From Ruegeria sp. Alg231-54 (GTDB lineage Bacteria; Pseudomonadota; Alphaproteobacteria; Rhodobacterales; Rhodobacteraceae): a DNA stretch of 64,000 nt. The stretch covers positions 310,001 through 374,000 of the forward strand of contig NZ_FREZ01000002.1 of NCBI RefSeq assembly GCF_900143525.1, read 5' to 3'. The translations under genes were made by a program, and so were the position numbers. Below the pieces are notes generated by a model, which did not search any database, had not been told where the DNA came from, and was given only the letters and a program-made list of their open reading frames with translations. Shown here piece after piece: positions 35,087 through 45,065 of this stretch. Each line of letters starts with the position of its first letter. Position 1 is the first letter of the stretch.

Positions 35087-36732
35087 GAGCGCCCTGCATT
35101 GCGTCCCGAGAAAATGCAGCCGCCCAGAAATGAACCTTCGAGCGCGTTGTAGCCGTGATAGCCGCCGCCGCCAAAACCCGCAACCTCTCCGGCTGCGAAC
35201 AGGCCGGGAACGACCTGACCGTCTGCGCCCACCATCTGACTGTCCAGATTGGTCTGAAGCCCACCCAGCGTTTTGCGCGTCAGCACATGCAGTTTCACCG
35301 CGATCAGCGGGCCATTGGCCGGATCAAGGAACTTGTGCGGCTTGGCTGTCCGGATCAGCTTGTCACCACGGTAGTTGCGCGCGGCCAGAATGGCGGCCAT
35401 CTGCGCATCCTTGGTGAACGGGTTGTCGATCTGGGAATCTCGCGCCTCGATCTGGGCGCGCAAATGCGCCTCATCGATCAGCCCTCCGCCCAGATGGTTC
35501 ATCCCGTTAACAAGCTCGGTCAAGGTATTGGCGACGATGAAGTCTTCGCCGTGCTCCTTGAACGCCTCGACCGGAGCGGTGGCCTTGGACCCGGTCAGAA
35601 TGCGTTGGAACAGAACCTCTTTCCAACCACCGTCCGTCATGTCGGGGTTCTGTTCAGACCCGGACAGGGCGAACTCTTTTTTGATCACCTTCTGGGTCAG
35701 AACGAACCAGCTGTATTCATAACCGGTTTTCAGGATTTCCTTTAACGTCCCTAGCGTATCAAAACCCGGCAGGCATGGCGGTTTCAACCGGTTTCCCTCG
35801 GCGTCGAACCACATTGAGCTTGGGCCGGGCAGAATGCGAATACCGTGCGATGGCCAGATCGGATTCCAGTTACGCACGCCTTCGTTGTAATGCCACATCC
35901 GGTCGCCGTTGATCACATGACCGCCAGCCTTTTCGCTTATGCCGACCATGCGACCATCGACGTGGAATGGCACACCTGCGACCATGTCCTTTGGCGGCTC
36001 GCCCAGACGGTCGCGTGGCCAGTTTTTGCGCACCATTTCAAAGTTGCCTCCGATGCCGCCTGATGTGACGATGACGGCTGGGGCGTAAAATTCGAACTCG
36101 CCGACCTCATCACGGTTGGTCTTGGCGCCCTGGGGTGCGGTGTCGTCTGCCAGAACTTCGCCCGAGACGCCTTTGGCAGCGCCGTTCTGCATGATGATGT
36201 GGCTAACTTGATGGCGGAATTTAAGCTCGATCAACCCGTTGCTGACATGGTCACGCACCCGGCGTTTGAAATGCTCCAGAACACCTGGGCCGGTGCCCCA
36301 AGTGATATGAAAGCGGGGCACAGAATTGCCGTGACCATCCGCATATGATCCACCGCGTTCGGCCCAGCCGACAATCGGAAACCAGCGCAGGCCCATGTCA
36401 TGCAGCCAAGGGCGCATCTCTCCGGCGGCGAATTCAACATAGGCCTCGGCCCATTTCCGGGGCCATGCGTCCTCGTCACGATCGAACTGCGCACTGCCCG
36501 TCCAGTCTCGCAAGGCAAGGTCGTAGCTGTCCTTGATGCCCATGCGCCGCTGTTCCGGCGTGTCGACCATGAACAGGCCGCCGAGACTCCAAAACGCCTG
36601 ACCACCGAGGAAATGCGCGGGCTCCTGATCGACCACGATAACCTTCTTGCCACGGTCACCCAGTTCGGCGGCTGCGGCCAACCCGGCAAGCCCAGCCCCC
36701 ACGACGATGGCATCAGCGGTATTATTGGTCAT
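35071..36732 (-). CDS. FAD-binding dehydrogenase (ketosteroid-dehydrogenase-like)
   Basis: A 553-residue flavoprotein of the FAD_binding_2 (fumarate reductase/3-ketosteroid-1-dehydrogenase) family. FAD fingerprint IVVGAGLAGLAAAAELGDRGKK (GxGxxG) lies at the N terminus, and the C terminus has GLFAAGEVAGFGGGGYHGYNALEGSFLGG, the second FAD contact. Substrate unknown. ATG at 36732 with AAGGA upstream; a frame reaching 37251 overlaps the neighbouring gene and is spurious. Downstream of the BASS gene by 11 bases on the same strand, so both may form an operon for import and oxidation of an organic anion or steroid (inference). Confidence 0.85.
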   Translation of the reverse strand: MTNNTADAIVVGAGLAGLAAAAELGDRGKKVIVVDQEPAHFLGGQAFWSLGGLFMVDTPEQRRMGIKDSYDLALRDWTGSAQFDRDEDAWPRKWAEAYVEFAAGEMRPWLHDMGLRWFPIVGWAERGGSYADGHGNSVPRFHITWGTGPGVLEHFKRRVRDHVSNGLIELKFRHQVSHIIMQNGAAKGVSGEVLADDTAPQGAKTNRDEVGEFEFYAPAVIVTSGGIGGNFEMVRKNWPRDRLGEPPKDMVAGVPFHVDGRMVGISEKAGGHVINGDRMWHYNEGVRNWNPIWPSHGIRILPGPSSMWFDAEGNRLKPPCLPGFDTLGTLKEILKTGYEYSWFVLTQKVIKKEFALSGSEQNPDMTDGGWKEVLFQRILTGSKATAPVEAFKEHGEDFIVANTLTELVNGMNHLGGGLIDEAHLRAQIEARDSQIDNPFTKDAQMAAILAARNYRGDKLIRTAKPHKFLDPANGPLIAVKLHVLTRKTLGGLQTNLDSQMVGADGQVVPGLFAAGEVAGFGGGGYHGYNALEGSFLGGCIFSGRNAGRSRAVA

Positions 36733-36743
36733 GTCATGTCCTT

Positions 36744-37601
36744 TCAGCGGCGGCGGAACCAAAGGATGAAGGGCAGGGCCACAACATACATCGTAATTCC
36801 GTATACAGCCGACGGCAGGGCCAGCGGGCTGAACCCGCTTTCCGTCCCGGTGATCAGTGCGGCCAGTGTAATCCCAAGTGTCGAGTTTTGTATGCCGGTT
36901 TCGATGGAAACAGTCTTGCTTTCGTTCCACGACAGGTTTGCGGCACGTGCCAGCCCCAACCCGATAAGCAAAAGCGCGACGTTCAATGTAATCAACCCAC
37001 CGCCCATGACGCCGAGGTTGTCGACAAACAGTTGCCAGTTTCCAGCCAAAGCAGCCACAACGATCAGCACGAACAGAAGGGTCGCAAGCTTGGACAGCGC
37101 GGGCTCGATCCGCTTTGCAAAATCTGTTGCAAAGCGGCGAAGTGTGACGCCAAGCGCCACGGGTAACGTGGTGATCAGAAACATGGCGATGGCAAGCCCT
37201 GAGATGGACACCTCGGGTGCTGCATCGCCCATGAAATAGGTCACTGACCAAGCGGCAAGAAAGGGCACGGTGACCATCGAAAACAGGCTTATGACGGCCG
37301 TCAAACTGACCGAAAGGGCGACATCACCTTTGGCCAGTTTCGACAGGATGTTGCTGGTCACACCGCCGGGGCAAAAACTGAGGATCATAAAGCCGACCGC
37401 GATCTCGGGCGGCAAAGCAAACACTATGACCGTGATGAAGGCTGCGACCGGCAGCAGCACAATCTGACACAACGCGCCGATGGCGAAAGGATAGCGCCGG
37501 CTGAGTACGCGGCGGAAATCAGCGACCTCGAGCCCAACGCCCAGAGACAGCATAATAATGGCCAGCGACAACGGCAGGCCGACATTAATTAGAAGATCCA
37601 A
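36744..37601 (-). CDS. Bile acid:sodium symporter (BASS) family transporter
   Basis: About 285 residues, nine to ten hydrophobic helices, with the BASS GFMILSFCPGGVTSNILSKLA cross-over motif and the ETGIQNSTLGITLAALI motif. The family imports organic anions with sodium, including bile salts and short organic acids. The start is taken as TTG at 37601, eight bases after GGGAGG; an in-frame TTG at 37607 would put that site too close. Upstream of the FAD dehydrogenase by 11 bases. Confidence 0.88.
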   Translation of the reverse strand: MDLLINVGLPLSLAIIMLSLGVGLEVADFRRVLSRRYPFAIGALCQIVLLPVAAFITVIVFALPPEIAVGFMILSFCPGGVTSNILSKLAKGDVALSVSLTAVISLFSMVTVPFLAAWSVTYFMGDAAPEVSISGLAIAMFLITTLPVALGVTLRRFATDFAKRIEPALSKLATLLFVLIVVAALAGNWQLFVDNLGVMGGGLITLNVALLLIGLGLARAANLSWNESKTVSIETGIQNSTLGITLAALITGTESGFSPLALPSAVYGITMYVVALPFILWFRRR

Positions 37602-37673
37602 GAACAACTCCTCCCAAAGCCGTTCGGGCCACCCTAAGCGAGCGGTCGCGGATCAGGCAATAACGTCGTTGGG

Positions 37674-38408
37674 TCACCCATAGCGTTCGGCAAATCTGCG
37701 GAGGATTTCGGCCGGTTGCGTAACGTCCGCCGCGTGACAAATGTCGATCAGGCGCTGGGCGTCTTCGGGCGGAAAATAGCCGTGGTTCTTGTAGATATTG
37801 ATGCGCTGCTCAAAATCGCGCGCGTCCGCCTCGGGGTGGAATTGCGTGGCATAAACATTCTGCCCCCAGCGGATCATCTGAAACGGGCAGGGGTCCGAGG
37901 CCAGCAGGTGGATGCACCCGTTCGGCAGCGCCTGCACGGCCTCTTTGTGGCCCACAAAGGCGTCGAATGTTCCGGTCAGCCCTGCCGTTAGCGGGTCTTG
38001 CGCTCCGTCTGCAGTCAGGTGGCAGGTCGAAGGTCCGACAGGTTCACCGTATTTCTCTTTGCCGACGTCACCGCCAAGATGGGCGGCCAGAATGCCCAGC
38101 CCATAACAACAGCCCATGAAGGGATGATCCTGTGCGATGATCTGCGGCATCAATCCCATTATGGCGCCTTCAATTCGCGCGTCGGCTTCGGATTTGGTTG
38201 CGGGGTCGTCACTGACGCATCCCGGTCCACCACCAACAATCACCCCAGCATAGTCAGTGACATTTAAATCGTCGGGCAAAGCCTCACAATCCAAACGGAT
38301 TCGATGGGTCTGGTCGGGAGTCAGCCCCGTTTTGTCTAGGATCGAGGCATATTCGGCATCCGACGCATCGGTTTCCGGGCGCAGTTGCAGGATCAGAAAG
38401 CGTTTCAT
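37674..38408 (-). CDS. Class I glutamine amidotransferase-like protein
   Basis: A 244-residue protein with the amidotransferase triad Cys101 (MGCCYGLG), His191 and Glu193 (FHPEA). Similar stand-alone proteins hydrolyse glutamine or gamma-glutamyl compounds; some are mislabelled GMP synthase. No synthase domain is attached. Followed 16 bases later by the SLC13 gene on the upstream side of the same strand. Function unknown. Confidence 0.82.
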   Translation of the reverse strand: MKRFLILQLRPETDASDAEYASILDKTGLTPDQTHRIRLDCEALPDDLNVTDYAGVIVGGGPGCVSDDPATKSEADARIEGAIMGLMPQIIAQDHPFMGCCYGLGILAAHLGGDVGKEKYGEPVGPSTCHLTADGAQDPLTAGLTGTFDAFVGHKEAVQALPNGCIHLLASDPCPFQMIRWGQNVYATQFHPEADARDFEQRINIYKNHGYFPPEDAQRLIDICHAADVTQPAEILRRFAERYG

Positions 38409-38424
38409 GAAAGGCCTTTATCCG

Positions 38425-40197
38425 TCACAGTGGCCAGAACACAAGGATGGCGGGAACGGAAACCGCAATGATCAGGATTTCCAGCGGCAGCCCCATGCGC
38501 CAATAGTCGCCAAATTGATACCCTCCGGGTCCTAGAACCAGTGTATTGTTCTTGTGCCCAATCGGTGTCAGGAACGCGGCCGAGGCTGCGACGGCGACGG
38601 TCATCAGAAAAGGGTCGGGCGAAACCTCAAGCGTGCGGGCCATCTGGATACCGACCGGAGCTGCAACAATGGCTGTGGCCGTGTTGTTCAGCACGTCTGA
38701 CAGGGTCATGGTGACCACCATCAAAACGGTCAGAATGGCCCACGCCGGCAGCCCGTCGGTTAATTGAATCAACGCATTCGCAATCAGTTCTGTACCGCCT
38801 GACGTCTCCAACGCGCTGCCTAGCGGGATCATCGAGCCCAGCAGAACGACAACGGGCCACTCGATATGATTGTAGATATCGGCAATCGGCATGATCTTGG
38901 TCAGAACGTAGGCGACAACGACCAGCCCCAAAGCGATGGGCAGGTAGATCAGCCCGACACTGGCCGCCAGAACAGCTGCACCAAACAAGCCAATGGCAAG
39001 CCACGCTTTTTCGTTGGCGGTGACGTTCAGACCGCGTTCAGCAAGTGGCAAACACCCCAGCCATTCGGTCACATCGGCACTGCGGTCACGTGGGCACAGC
39101 AGCAACAGAATGTCGCCTGCCTCAATCTGAGTTTTGCGGACCTGTTCGGTGATGCGACGGCCCTGACGTGAAATCCCCATCAAAACGGTGCTTTGACGCC
39201 AGGCCAGCCCCAACCCTTGCGCAGTGCGACCGGTGACGCGTGCGTTTAGCGGCACAACTACCTCAATCACTTCAAGACCGTCCCCTTCGGCGGTCAGCAA
39301 TTCCTGACGGCGGGTATCCGAGAAATCGAGGTTCAGCGCGGTGCGAAATTCGTCTAGCGCCTCGGGGCGGGCCTCCAACACCAAAGCGTCGCCCGGTTTG
39401 ATTGTAGCATGGGCCGACCGGCCATAGCGCCGTTTGCCATCTCGAATAAGGCCGATGATGGCCACGTCGGATTTCTCGGCGGCCTCATAAAGCTCGCTGA
39501 CACGTTTTCCGATTTGCGGCGACTCTGGCGGGACCGTCAGTTCCGCGATGTATTCGGCAAGGGTTTCCGAGGCCTCTTCCTGTGTTCCGCGATTGGGAAT
39601 CAACCGCCAGCCGACCAGTGCGACAAATGCCAGCCCGGCAATCGCTGCCAATCCACCAACGGGGGCGAAATCGAACATTCGGAACGGTTCACCCAATGTC
39701 TCAGCCCGGATCGATGCGATGATGATGTTAGGGGGCGTTCCAATCAACGTGGCCATGCCGCCCAGAATAGTGGCAAAACTCAGCGGCATCAGGGTCAGGC
39801 CGACCGGTCGCCCCGCCTTGCGCGCGGTTTGGATATCGACCGGCATCAGCAGCGCCAGCGCGGCCACGTTGTTCATAAAGGCCGACAGAACAGCGCCAAT
39901 CCCGCCCATCAGTGCGATGTGCGCGCCAAGCCCGCGCGAGGCATCGACCAGTGTGCGGGTGATTAGGAAAACAGCGCCGGAGCGCACCAACCCGGCCGAA
40001 ACAACCAATACCAAAGCGACGATGATCGTGGCGGGGTGTCCGAACCCGGCAAAGGCGTCATCGACCGGCACAACACCCAGCGTAACTCCGATCAATAGCG
40101 CGGTGAAGGCCACAAGGTCGTATCGAAACTTCCCCCAAAGCAGCATTCCAAACACAGTGGCGAAAAGGGAAAAAAGAATAATCTGGTCTGTCGTCAT
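38425..40197 (-). CDS. SLC13-family permease with TrkA-C domains (second copy)
   Basis: A 590-residue SLC13 symporter-like protein with helices at both ends and two RCK_C domains in the middle (about 200-380: VPPESPQIGKRVSELYE, VPLNARVTGRTAQGLG). Motifs MNNVAALALLMPV and TLIGTPPNIIIASIR, then VLNNTATAIVAAPVGI and PIGHKNNTLVLGPGGY, mark the SLC13 fold. It is only distantly like the 32439 gene in sequence. Substrate unknown. Divergent from yebC. Confidence 0.88.
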   Translation of the reverse strand: MTTDQIILFSLFATVFGMLLWGKFRYDLVAFTALLIGVTLGVVPVDDAFAGFGHPATIIVALVLVVSAGLVRSGAVFLITRTLVDASRGLGAHIALMGGIGAVLSAFMNNVAALALLMPVDIQTARKAGRPVGLTLMPLSFATILGGMATLIGTPPNIIIASIRAETLGEPFRMFDFAPVGGLAAIAGLAFVALVGWRLIPNRGTQEEASETLAEYIAELTVPPESPQIGKRVSELYEAAEKSDVAIIGLIRDGKRRYGRSAHATIKPGDALVLEARPEALDEFRTALNLDFSDTRRQELLTAEGDGLEVIEVVVPLNARVTGRTAQGLGLAWRQSTVLMGISRQGRRITEQVRKTQIEAGDILLLLCPRDRSADVTEWLGCLPLAERGLNVTANEKAWLAIGLFGAAVLAASVGLIYLPIALGLVVVAYVLTKIMPIADIYNHIEWPVVVLLGSMIPLGSALETSGGTELIANALIQLTDGLPAWAILTVLMVVTMTLSDVLNNTATAIVAAPVGIQMARTLEVSPDPFLMTVAVAASAAFLTPIGHKNNTLVLGPGGYQFGDYWRMGLPLEILIIAVSVPAILVFWPL

Positions 40198-40307
40198 GCG
40201 GCCACCATACCCTTCGCGGCGACTGTCGCAAGCCGCTCTCTTGATCCTTGGCCCCGCAAACGTCTATATGAGCGCCGAATACGCAATCACGATGACGAGG
40301 ACGCAAC

Positions 40308-41048
40308 ATGGCAGGCCATTCCAAATGGGCCAACATCCAGCACCGCAAGGGGCGTCAGGACGCCGCGCGGTCCAAACTGTTTTCCAAACTGTCGAAAGAG
40401 ATCACCGTCGCTGCCAAGATGGGCGACCCAGATCCTGAAAAAAACCCTCGGCTGCGTTTGGCCGTGAAAGAAGCCAAGTCACAGTCGGTTCCAAAAGATG
40501 TCATCGACCGCGCGATCAAGAAATCGACGGCGGGCGAAGGCGATGAATACGAAGAGATCCGGTATGAGGGCTATGGCCCGAACGGTGTGGCGGTGATCGT
40601 CGAGACGATGACCGACAACCGCAATCGCACAGCATCGACCGTGCGTTCGACCTTTTCCAAGAACGGCGGCAACCTGGGTGAAACCGGTTCAGTTGGCTTC
40701 ATGTTCGAACGCAAGGGCGAAGTGGTTTATCCGGGTTCCGTCGGCGACGCGGACACCGTGTTCGAAGCCGCAATCGAAGCCGGCGCTGAAGATGTCGAAA
40801 GCTCGGAAGAAGGGCATATCATCTGGTGTGCAGATACCGACCTAAACGAAGTGTCGAGCGCCCTTGAAGCTGCGCTGGGGGAAACCGATTCCACCAAGCT
40901 GATCTGGAAGCCTATGACGACAACCGAGTTGGGTCTGGAAGACATGCAAAAGCTGATGAAGCTGGTAGATGCGCTGGAGGACGACGATGACGTTCAACGC
41001 GTGACGACGAATTTCGAAGCCACGGACGAAGTCATGGCTCAGCTCTGA
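40308..41048 (+). CDS. yebC: YebC/PmpR-family regulator
   Basis: A 246-residue protein of the YebC/TACO1 family. Starts [18 protein letters not shown], the family signature. Members either bind DNA as repressors (PmpR) or help ribosomes translate polyproline stretches; recent work supports the latter. GAGGACGCAAC precedes the ATG. A clear terminator follows at 41072. Confidence 0.94.
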   Translation: MAGHSKWANIQHRKGRQDAARSKLFSKLSKEITVAAKMGDPDPEKNPRLRLAVKEAKSQSVPKDVIDRAIKKSTAGEGDEYEEIRYEGYGPNGVAVIVETMTDNRNRTASTVRSTFSKNGGNLGETGSVGFMFERKGEVVYPGSVGDADTVFEAAIEAGAEDVESSEEGHIIWCADTDLNEVSSALEAALGETDSTKLIWKPMTTTELGLEDMQKLMKLVDALEDDDDVQRVTTNFEATDEVMAQL

Positions 41049-41071
41049 TCCGCATTGCAAGAAAAGCACGA

Positions 41072-41103
41072 AAAACCCGGTCTTTGGCCGGGTTTTCATT
41101 TTT
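41072..41103 (+). terminator. Rho-independent terminator of yebC
   Basis: AAAACCCGG pairs with CCGGGTTTT, then CATTTTT. Confidence 0.9.
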
Positions 41104-41204
41104 GACGCAGGGGGTTCTTGGCCGGTTGCGTGGAACTGATTACCATGGATTGATCAAACCCAAGTGGCGCGCCCTTTTGCGAGCCGAGGAACCCAAGCGC
41201 GCAT

Positions 41205-42476
41205 ATGACTGACAAGTCACTGGACACATCGAAAAGAAACGTTCCGGTCCTGGCTGGGCAAAGCATTCTGTCTCAGGTGGCGTGGACCCTAGGCAGCCCA
41301 TCCGTGGTCTTGCCATTTCTGGCCGTGTCGCTTGAGCTTCCGATGTACATAGCCGGCGCGCTGGTGTCGGTGCGGATGGTTGGCAGCATGATCTCGGATG
41401 TTTTCCTCGCGTATCCCATCGCAGCGCGTGACCGCAAGAAACGTGCAATCGCGATGACTGAGGTCGCAATCGGTGCCTGCCTGATTTTGGCTTTGTTGGT
41501 GGCCTCAACAGGTGTCGTTCCGGTCATAGGTGTGGCCTTTGTCGCGGCATTTTTCATGATCGGTTTGATCGAAGAAATTCAGTCGCTGATGTATACCGAT
41601 CTGCTGGGCGATCAGGTGCGCTCCAAATCGCGGATGATCATGCATTATCTGCAGCTGGGGGTGGGTGGATTGGGCGCAATCGGATTGGCGTTGCTGATTC
41701 ACGAGATCACCAAAGAAAACCCACCGTTTTCGCGCCATTCCGCAGTCATCGCCGTTTCGGTAACATTCTTTGTCCTATCCGGCCTGTCGATTCTAATGAT
41801 GTCCGAAACCGCTGGTCCCACCCAGGAACAGGGCGCGCAACGGGTCAAGAAGCGAAAGTTCCAGGATAACTTCACCGATATCGCCGCAATGTTCGATCAG
41901 CACTGGTTCCGCCGTTACATGATCATGCGCATGCCGCTTGTCGTCGTATCCCTGTCCGTACCGTTCTTTGCGCTGATCGCAGCCGAAGCGCACCACGATT
42001 CGGCCAGAGGGCTGACGGCGATGATCGTTTCGTCGGCGTCGGGGTATCTTGTATCTGCGCCTCTGTGGCAATTGGTGAACATGAAATCGCATCGCGCTGT
42101 GATGGTCACTGGGAACCTGATGGTGGCACTGACGGGCGGCGCGCTTTTGTCCGTGCACTTTCTGGGCATGGACCATGACGTTCACCTACACGCCATTGCC
42201 TTGTTCGTTGTCACTGTTGCGGTGACAGGGATCAGCAGTGCCCGCAAGCTGTACTTCCTGGACGTTGCCCCAAAAGATCAGAGGGTCAAAGGTGCCGCAG
42301 CGGTCAAGAGCATTTGCCGGATCTCTGGCGTATTGCTCTCGGCCGCGTTGGCAGGCGTTGCGCATTTGCACGAGGTCGCCTGGGCAATCGCCTTCATCGT
42401 CGCCACAAGCGTTTTCGCGGCGGTCGCCTGCTACCGTGTGGTTGTACCCAGTGAGAAAAAAGCGGTTCAGTCCTAG
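41205..42476 (+). CDS. MFS-type transporter
   Basis: A 423-residue membrane protein with about twelve hydrophobic helices and MFS-like loops (YPIAARDRKKRAIAM between the first helices, and KSHRAVMVTGNLM in the second half). Motifs are weak, and the substrate is unknown. The ATG follows a GAGG at a long distance. It ends 4 bases inside the convergent argP-like gene. Confidence 0.75.
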   Translation: MTDKSLDTSKRNVPVLAGQSILSQVAWTLGSPSVVLPFLAVSLELPMYIAGALVSVRMVGSMISDVFLAYPIAARDRKKRAIAMTEVAIGACLILALLVASTGVVPVIGVAFVAAFFMIGLIEEIQSLMYTDLLGDQVRSKSRMIMHYLQLGVGGLGAIGLALLIHEITKENPPFSRHSAVIAVSVTFFVLSGLSILMMSETAGPTQEQGAQRVKKRKFQDNFTDIAAMFDQHWFRRYMIMRMPLVVVSLSVPFFALIAAEAHHDSARGLTAMIVSSASGYLVSAPLWQLVNMKSHRAVMVTGNLMVALTGGALLSVHFLGMDHDVHLHAIALFVVTVAVTGISSARKLYFLDVAPKDQRVKGAAAVKSICRISGVLLSAALAGVAHLHEVAWAIAFIVATSVFAAVACYRVVVPSEKKAVQS

Positions 42477-43369
42477 TCTGCCGTGTCAACTGGAAGCAGG
42501 GCACCATTGGCGGCGCGCTTGACTGCGTCAGTCAGCGGGGCCAACGCCGTGGAGAGCACACGACCCACCTGCCAGGTTAGCCCTACGTCAAGCCGCGCGC
42601 CCGGTACCAAAGGGCATAACCGGCCGTCTTCCAGCGCTGGGCGCGCAAGACTTTCCGGATTCATTCCCCAGCCAATCCCCGCAATAGCCGCTTCTACAAA
42701 TCCCTGAGAGGACGGCAGGAAATGCGAAGGGGGTGATAGCTGTTGACCTGTCTGCCGGGTAACCCAAGCTTTTTGCAGGCCATCCTTGCGGTTGAATGTC
42801 AAACAGGTGGCGCGGGACAATGTGTCGATATTTACACCGCCCGTGAACCATTTGCGCATGAAATCGGGGCTGGCCGTGGGGATGTATCGCAGGGCGCCAA
42901 GGGCTACGGCGTCGCTGCCTGGCACTGTATCACCTCCGACCGTTATGGCGGCGCTGACCTCTCCGCGCCTCAGCCATTCCGCCGAATGATCCTGATCATC
43001 AACGACCAGATCGAACAGCAGGCCGTCGACCTGAGACATGACATTGATGAACCACGTCGCCAGGACGTCGGCTGGCACGGCGACGCGCACGCGCGCGGGG
43101 CCGTTGGTTTGATCAAGCGTCAGTTCGCGGGCCAGATGCGTCTCAAGTAACCCGATGTCCTCGGCGTGTTGAGCGATGCGCAAACCCATCGGAGTACCCG
43201 TGCAGGGCGTTCCCCGATTGATCAGGGTTGCGCCGACAAGGTCTTCCAGCGCTTTGATCCGCTGTGAAACCGCGGAAGGCGTAACCGCAAGTTCTGAGGC
43301 GGCCGCGTCAAAACTGCCATGACGCAGGATGGCAGACAACGCAGTCAGGTGGTTTGGATCCAGCAGCAT
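42473..43369 (-). CDS. argP: ArgP/LysG-type LysR regulator
   Basis: A 298-residue LTTR with helix-turn-helix at about 5-60 (HLTALSAILRHGSFDAAASELAVTPSAVSQRIKALEDLVG) and a typical ArgP C-terminal domain. ArgP/LysG regulators bind Lys or Arg and switch on the divergent exporter gene. Here the divergent gene at 43456 encodes a LysE/ArgO exporter with 86 bases between starts, the usual arrangement. Confidence 0.87.
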   Translation of the reverse strand: MLLDPNHLTALSAILRHGSFDAAASELAVTPSAVSQRIKALEDLVGATLINRGTPCTGTPMGLRIAQHAEDIGLLETHLARELTLDQTNGPARVRVAVPADVLATWFINVMSQVDGLLFDLVVDDQDHSAEWLRRGEVSAAITVGGDTVPGSDAVALGALRYIPTASPDFMRKWFTGGVNIDTLSRATCLTFNRKDGLQKAWVTRQTGQQLSPPSHFLPSSQGFVEAAIAGIGWGMNPESLARPALEDGRLCPLVPGARLDVGLTWQVGRVLSTALAPLTDAVKRAANGALLPVDTAD

Positions 43370-43455
43370 TAGACAGACTTAATTCAGGTCAGTTTCTTTA
43401 ATTTGATAGATGCCTGGTAAGCAAGTAGTCAACGCCTCAGACTATTGGAGGTTTC

Positions 43456-44055
43456 ATGTCCACATCCTTGATCGCAGGCTTTGTGCTTGGCTTCAGCCTG
43501 ATCCTCGCCATTGGCGCGCAAAACGCCTTTGTTCTGCGTCAGGGATTGCGGCGTGAGCATGTGTTCCCATTGTGCCTGACTTGCGCGGTGTCTGATGCCA
43601 TTCTCATAGCCGCGGGCGTTGCGGGTTTCGGAACATTGGCGCATGCAATACCTTGGTTCGAGACTGTCATGCGATATGGCGGGGCGATCTTCCTGATATG
43701 GTACGGTTTGCGCAGCCTGAATTCGGCCTGGCGCGGCGGAGCGGTGATGGAGATCGGCGAGGGTAAGCGCGTAAGCCTGAAATCTGTTTTGCTGACCGTT
43801 CTTGCGTTCACATGGCTGAACCCGCATGTCTATCTGGATACAGTTGTGCTGATTGGGTCGATCTCGGCGCAGTATGATGACCGGCTGGCATTTGCGCTTG
43901 GGGCAATGACGTCCAGCTTTGTGTTCTTCTTTTCGCTGGGCTATGGGGCAGGGATGCTGTCCCCGATTTTTACAAGACCACGGGCGTGGCAGGTGCTGGA
44001 TTTAATAATCGGCGTGGTCATGCTGGCAATTGCTGCAAAGCTCGTATTGATGTGA
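43456..44055 (+). CDS. argO: LysE/ArgO-family amino acid exporter
   Basis: A 199-residue LysE/ArgO exporter of basic amino acids, with six helices. Motif GFSLILAIGAQNAFVLRQGLRREH near the N terminus, and TWLNPHVYLDTVVLIG, match the family. TTGGAGG precedes the ATG. Expression should be controlled by the divergent ArgP-type regulator. Canavanine- or lysine-specific roles cannot be separated from sequence. Confidence 0.88.
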   Translation: MSTSLIAGFVLGFSLILAIGAQNAFVLRQGLRREHVFPLCLTCAVSDAILIAAGVAGFGTLAHAIPWFETVMRYGGAIFLIWYGLRSLNSAWRGGAVMEIGEGKRVSLKSVLLTVLAFTWLNPHVYLDTVVLIGSISAQYDDRLAFALGAMTSSFVFFFSLGYGAGMLSPIFTRPRAWQVLDLIIGVVMLAIAAKLVLM

Positions 44056-44095
44056 CGGGTTGCCTCTGCCAAGTATTCGGTGTTCAACCGTTAAC

Positions 44096-45004
44096 ATGTC
44101 AACTTTAACCGCCCAATACCGCCCCATGGCTGGCATGCTCTGGATGTTTTCGGCAGGCCTGTCGTTTGTGGTCATGACGGCATTAGTGAAGTCGCTGGGC
44201 TCCACGATGGACCCTACGCAAGCTGCGTTCCTGCGCTTTGCCTTCGGCTTGATCTTTCTGTTGCCTGCGTTGCGCCTGGTGTTGAAAACCCACCTTACAC
44301 GCAGCCACATCATATTGCTGGGGACGCGCGGTGTCGTCCACGCATTTGCAGTGATGCTGTGGTTCTTCTCGATGACCCAGATCCCGCTGGCCGAGGTTAC
44401 GGCGATGAACTACATGACGCCGGTCTATGTCACGCTGGGGGCCGCGTTGTTTCTGGGCGAGAAGCTGGCCATCCGTCGGATCGCCGCGATTGGCGTGGCA
44501 CTGGTTGGCGTTCTGATCATCCTAAGGCCGGGTTTTCGTGAGATTTCGCCTGGTCACCTCACCATGTTGGGCACGGCCCTGACATTGGGTGGGTCTTATC
44601 TGATCGCCAAAGTGCTTGTGCGTGATCTACCGCCGTCGGTCGTTGTGGCGCATATGTCGATCTGGGTGACCATAGCCTTGATCCCCTTTGCGATTGCAGT
44701 TTGGACCACGCCCAGCTTGCGCGACCTTGGCGTGCTGTTTCTGGTGGCCAGTTTTGCCACGGCGGGCCACTATTTCATGACGATCGCACTTAAGGCGGCC
44801 CCGGTCGCGGTCACACAGCCGGTTACGTTCCTGCAGCTGATCTGGGCCACCTTGTTGGGCGCGCTGGTTTTCAATGAAAGCATCGACATCTGGGTAGTCG
44901 CGGGTGGTACGGTGATTCTGCTAGCGGTCAGTTTCATTGCCTGGCGCGAAGCGGTTTTGAACCGCAGCAGCTTGACGACCCCCAGTATCGCACCCAAACT
45001 CTGA
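44096..45004 (+). CDS. EamA/DMT-family permease
   Basis: A 302-residue drug/metabolite transporter with ten helices in two EamA repeats (about 15-145 and 155-290). EVTAMNYMTPVYVTLGAALFLGEKL and AVTQPVTFLQLIWATLLGALVFNESID mark the repeat ends. The start is ATG at 44096; the TTG at 44060 lacks support and no strong ribosome-binding site is visible. Substrate unknown. It is followed by the choline operon regulator. Confidence 0.85.
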   Translation: MSTLTAQYRPMAGMLWMFSAGLSFVVMTALVKSLGSTMDPTQAAFLRFAFGLIFLLPALRLVLKTHLTRSHIILLGTRGVVHAFAVMLWFFSMTQIPLAEVTAMNYMTPVYVTLGAALFLGEKLAIRRIAAIGVALVGVLIILRPGFREISPGHLTMLGTALTLGGSYLIAKVLVRDLPPSVVVAHMSIWVTIALIPFAIAVWTTPSLRDLGVLFLVASFATAGHYFMTIALKAAPVAVTQPVTFLQLIWATLLGALVFNESIDIWVVAGGTVILLAVSFIAWREAVLNRSSLTTPSIAPKL

Positions 45005-45026
45005 CCGTTGACGGTCGCGTGAAACG

Positions 45027-45048
45027 TTATTGATTGACGGGTCAATAA
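45027..45048 (+). promoter_or_regulatory. Dyad upstream of betI (TTATTGA...TCAATAA)
   Basis: TTATTGA (45027-45033) and TCAATAA (45042-45048) are inverted, with an inner ATTGAC-GG-GTCAAT dyad. It resembles the AT-rich operators of BetI-type repressors (TTGAAC/GTTCAA-like). 45 bases before the betI start. Confidence 0.5.
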
Positions 45049-45065
45049 AAACCCCTTAGCGTTTT

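Noticed and set aside
35071..37251. Fusion of the flavin dehydrogenase with an N-terminal 173-residue segment
   Set aside because: That segment is an out-of-frame reading of the BASS gene; ATG 36732 has its own ribosome-binding site.
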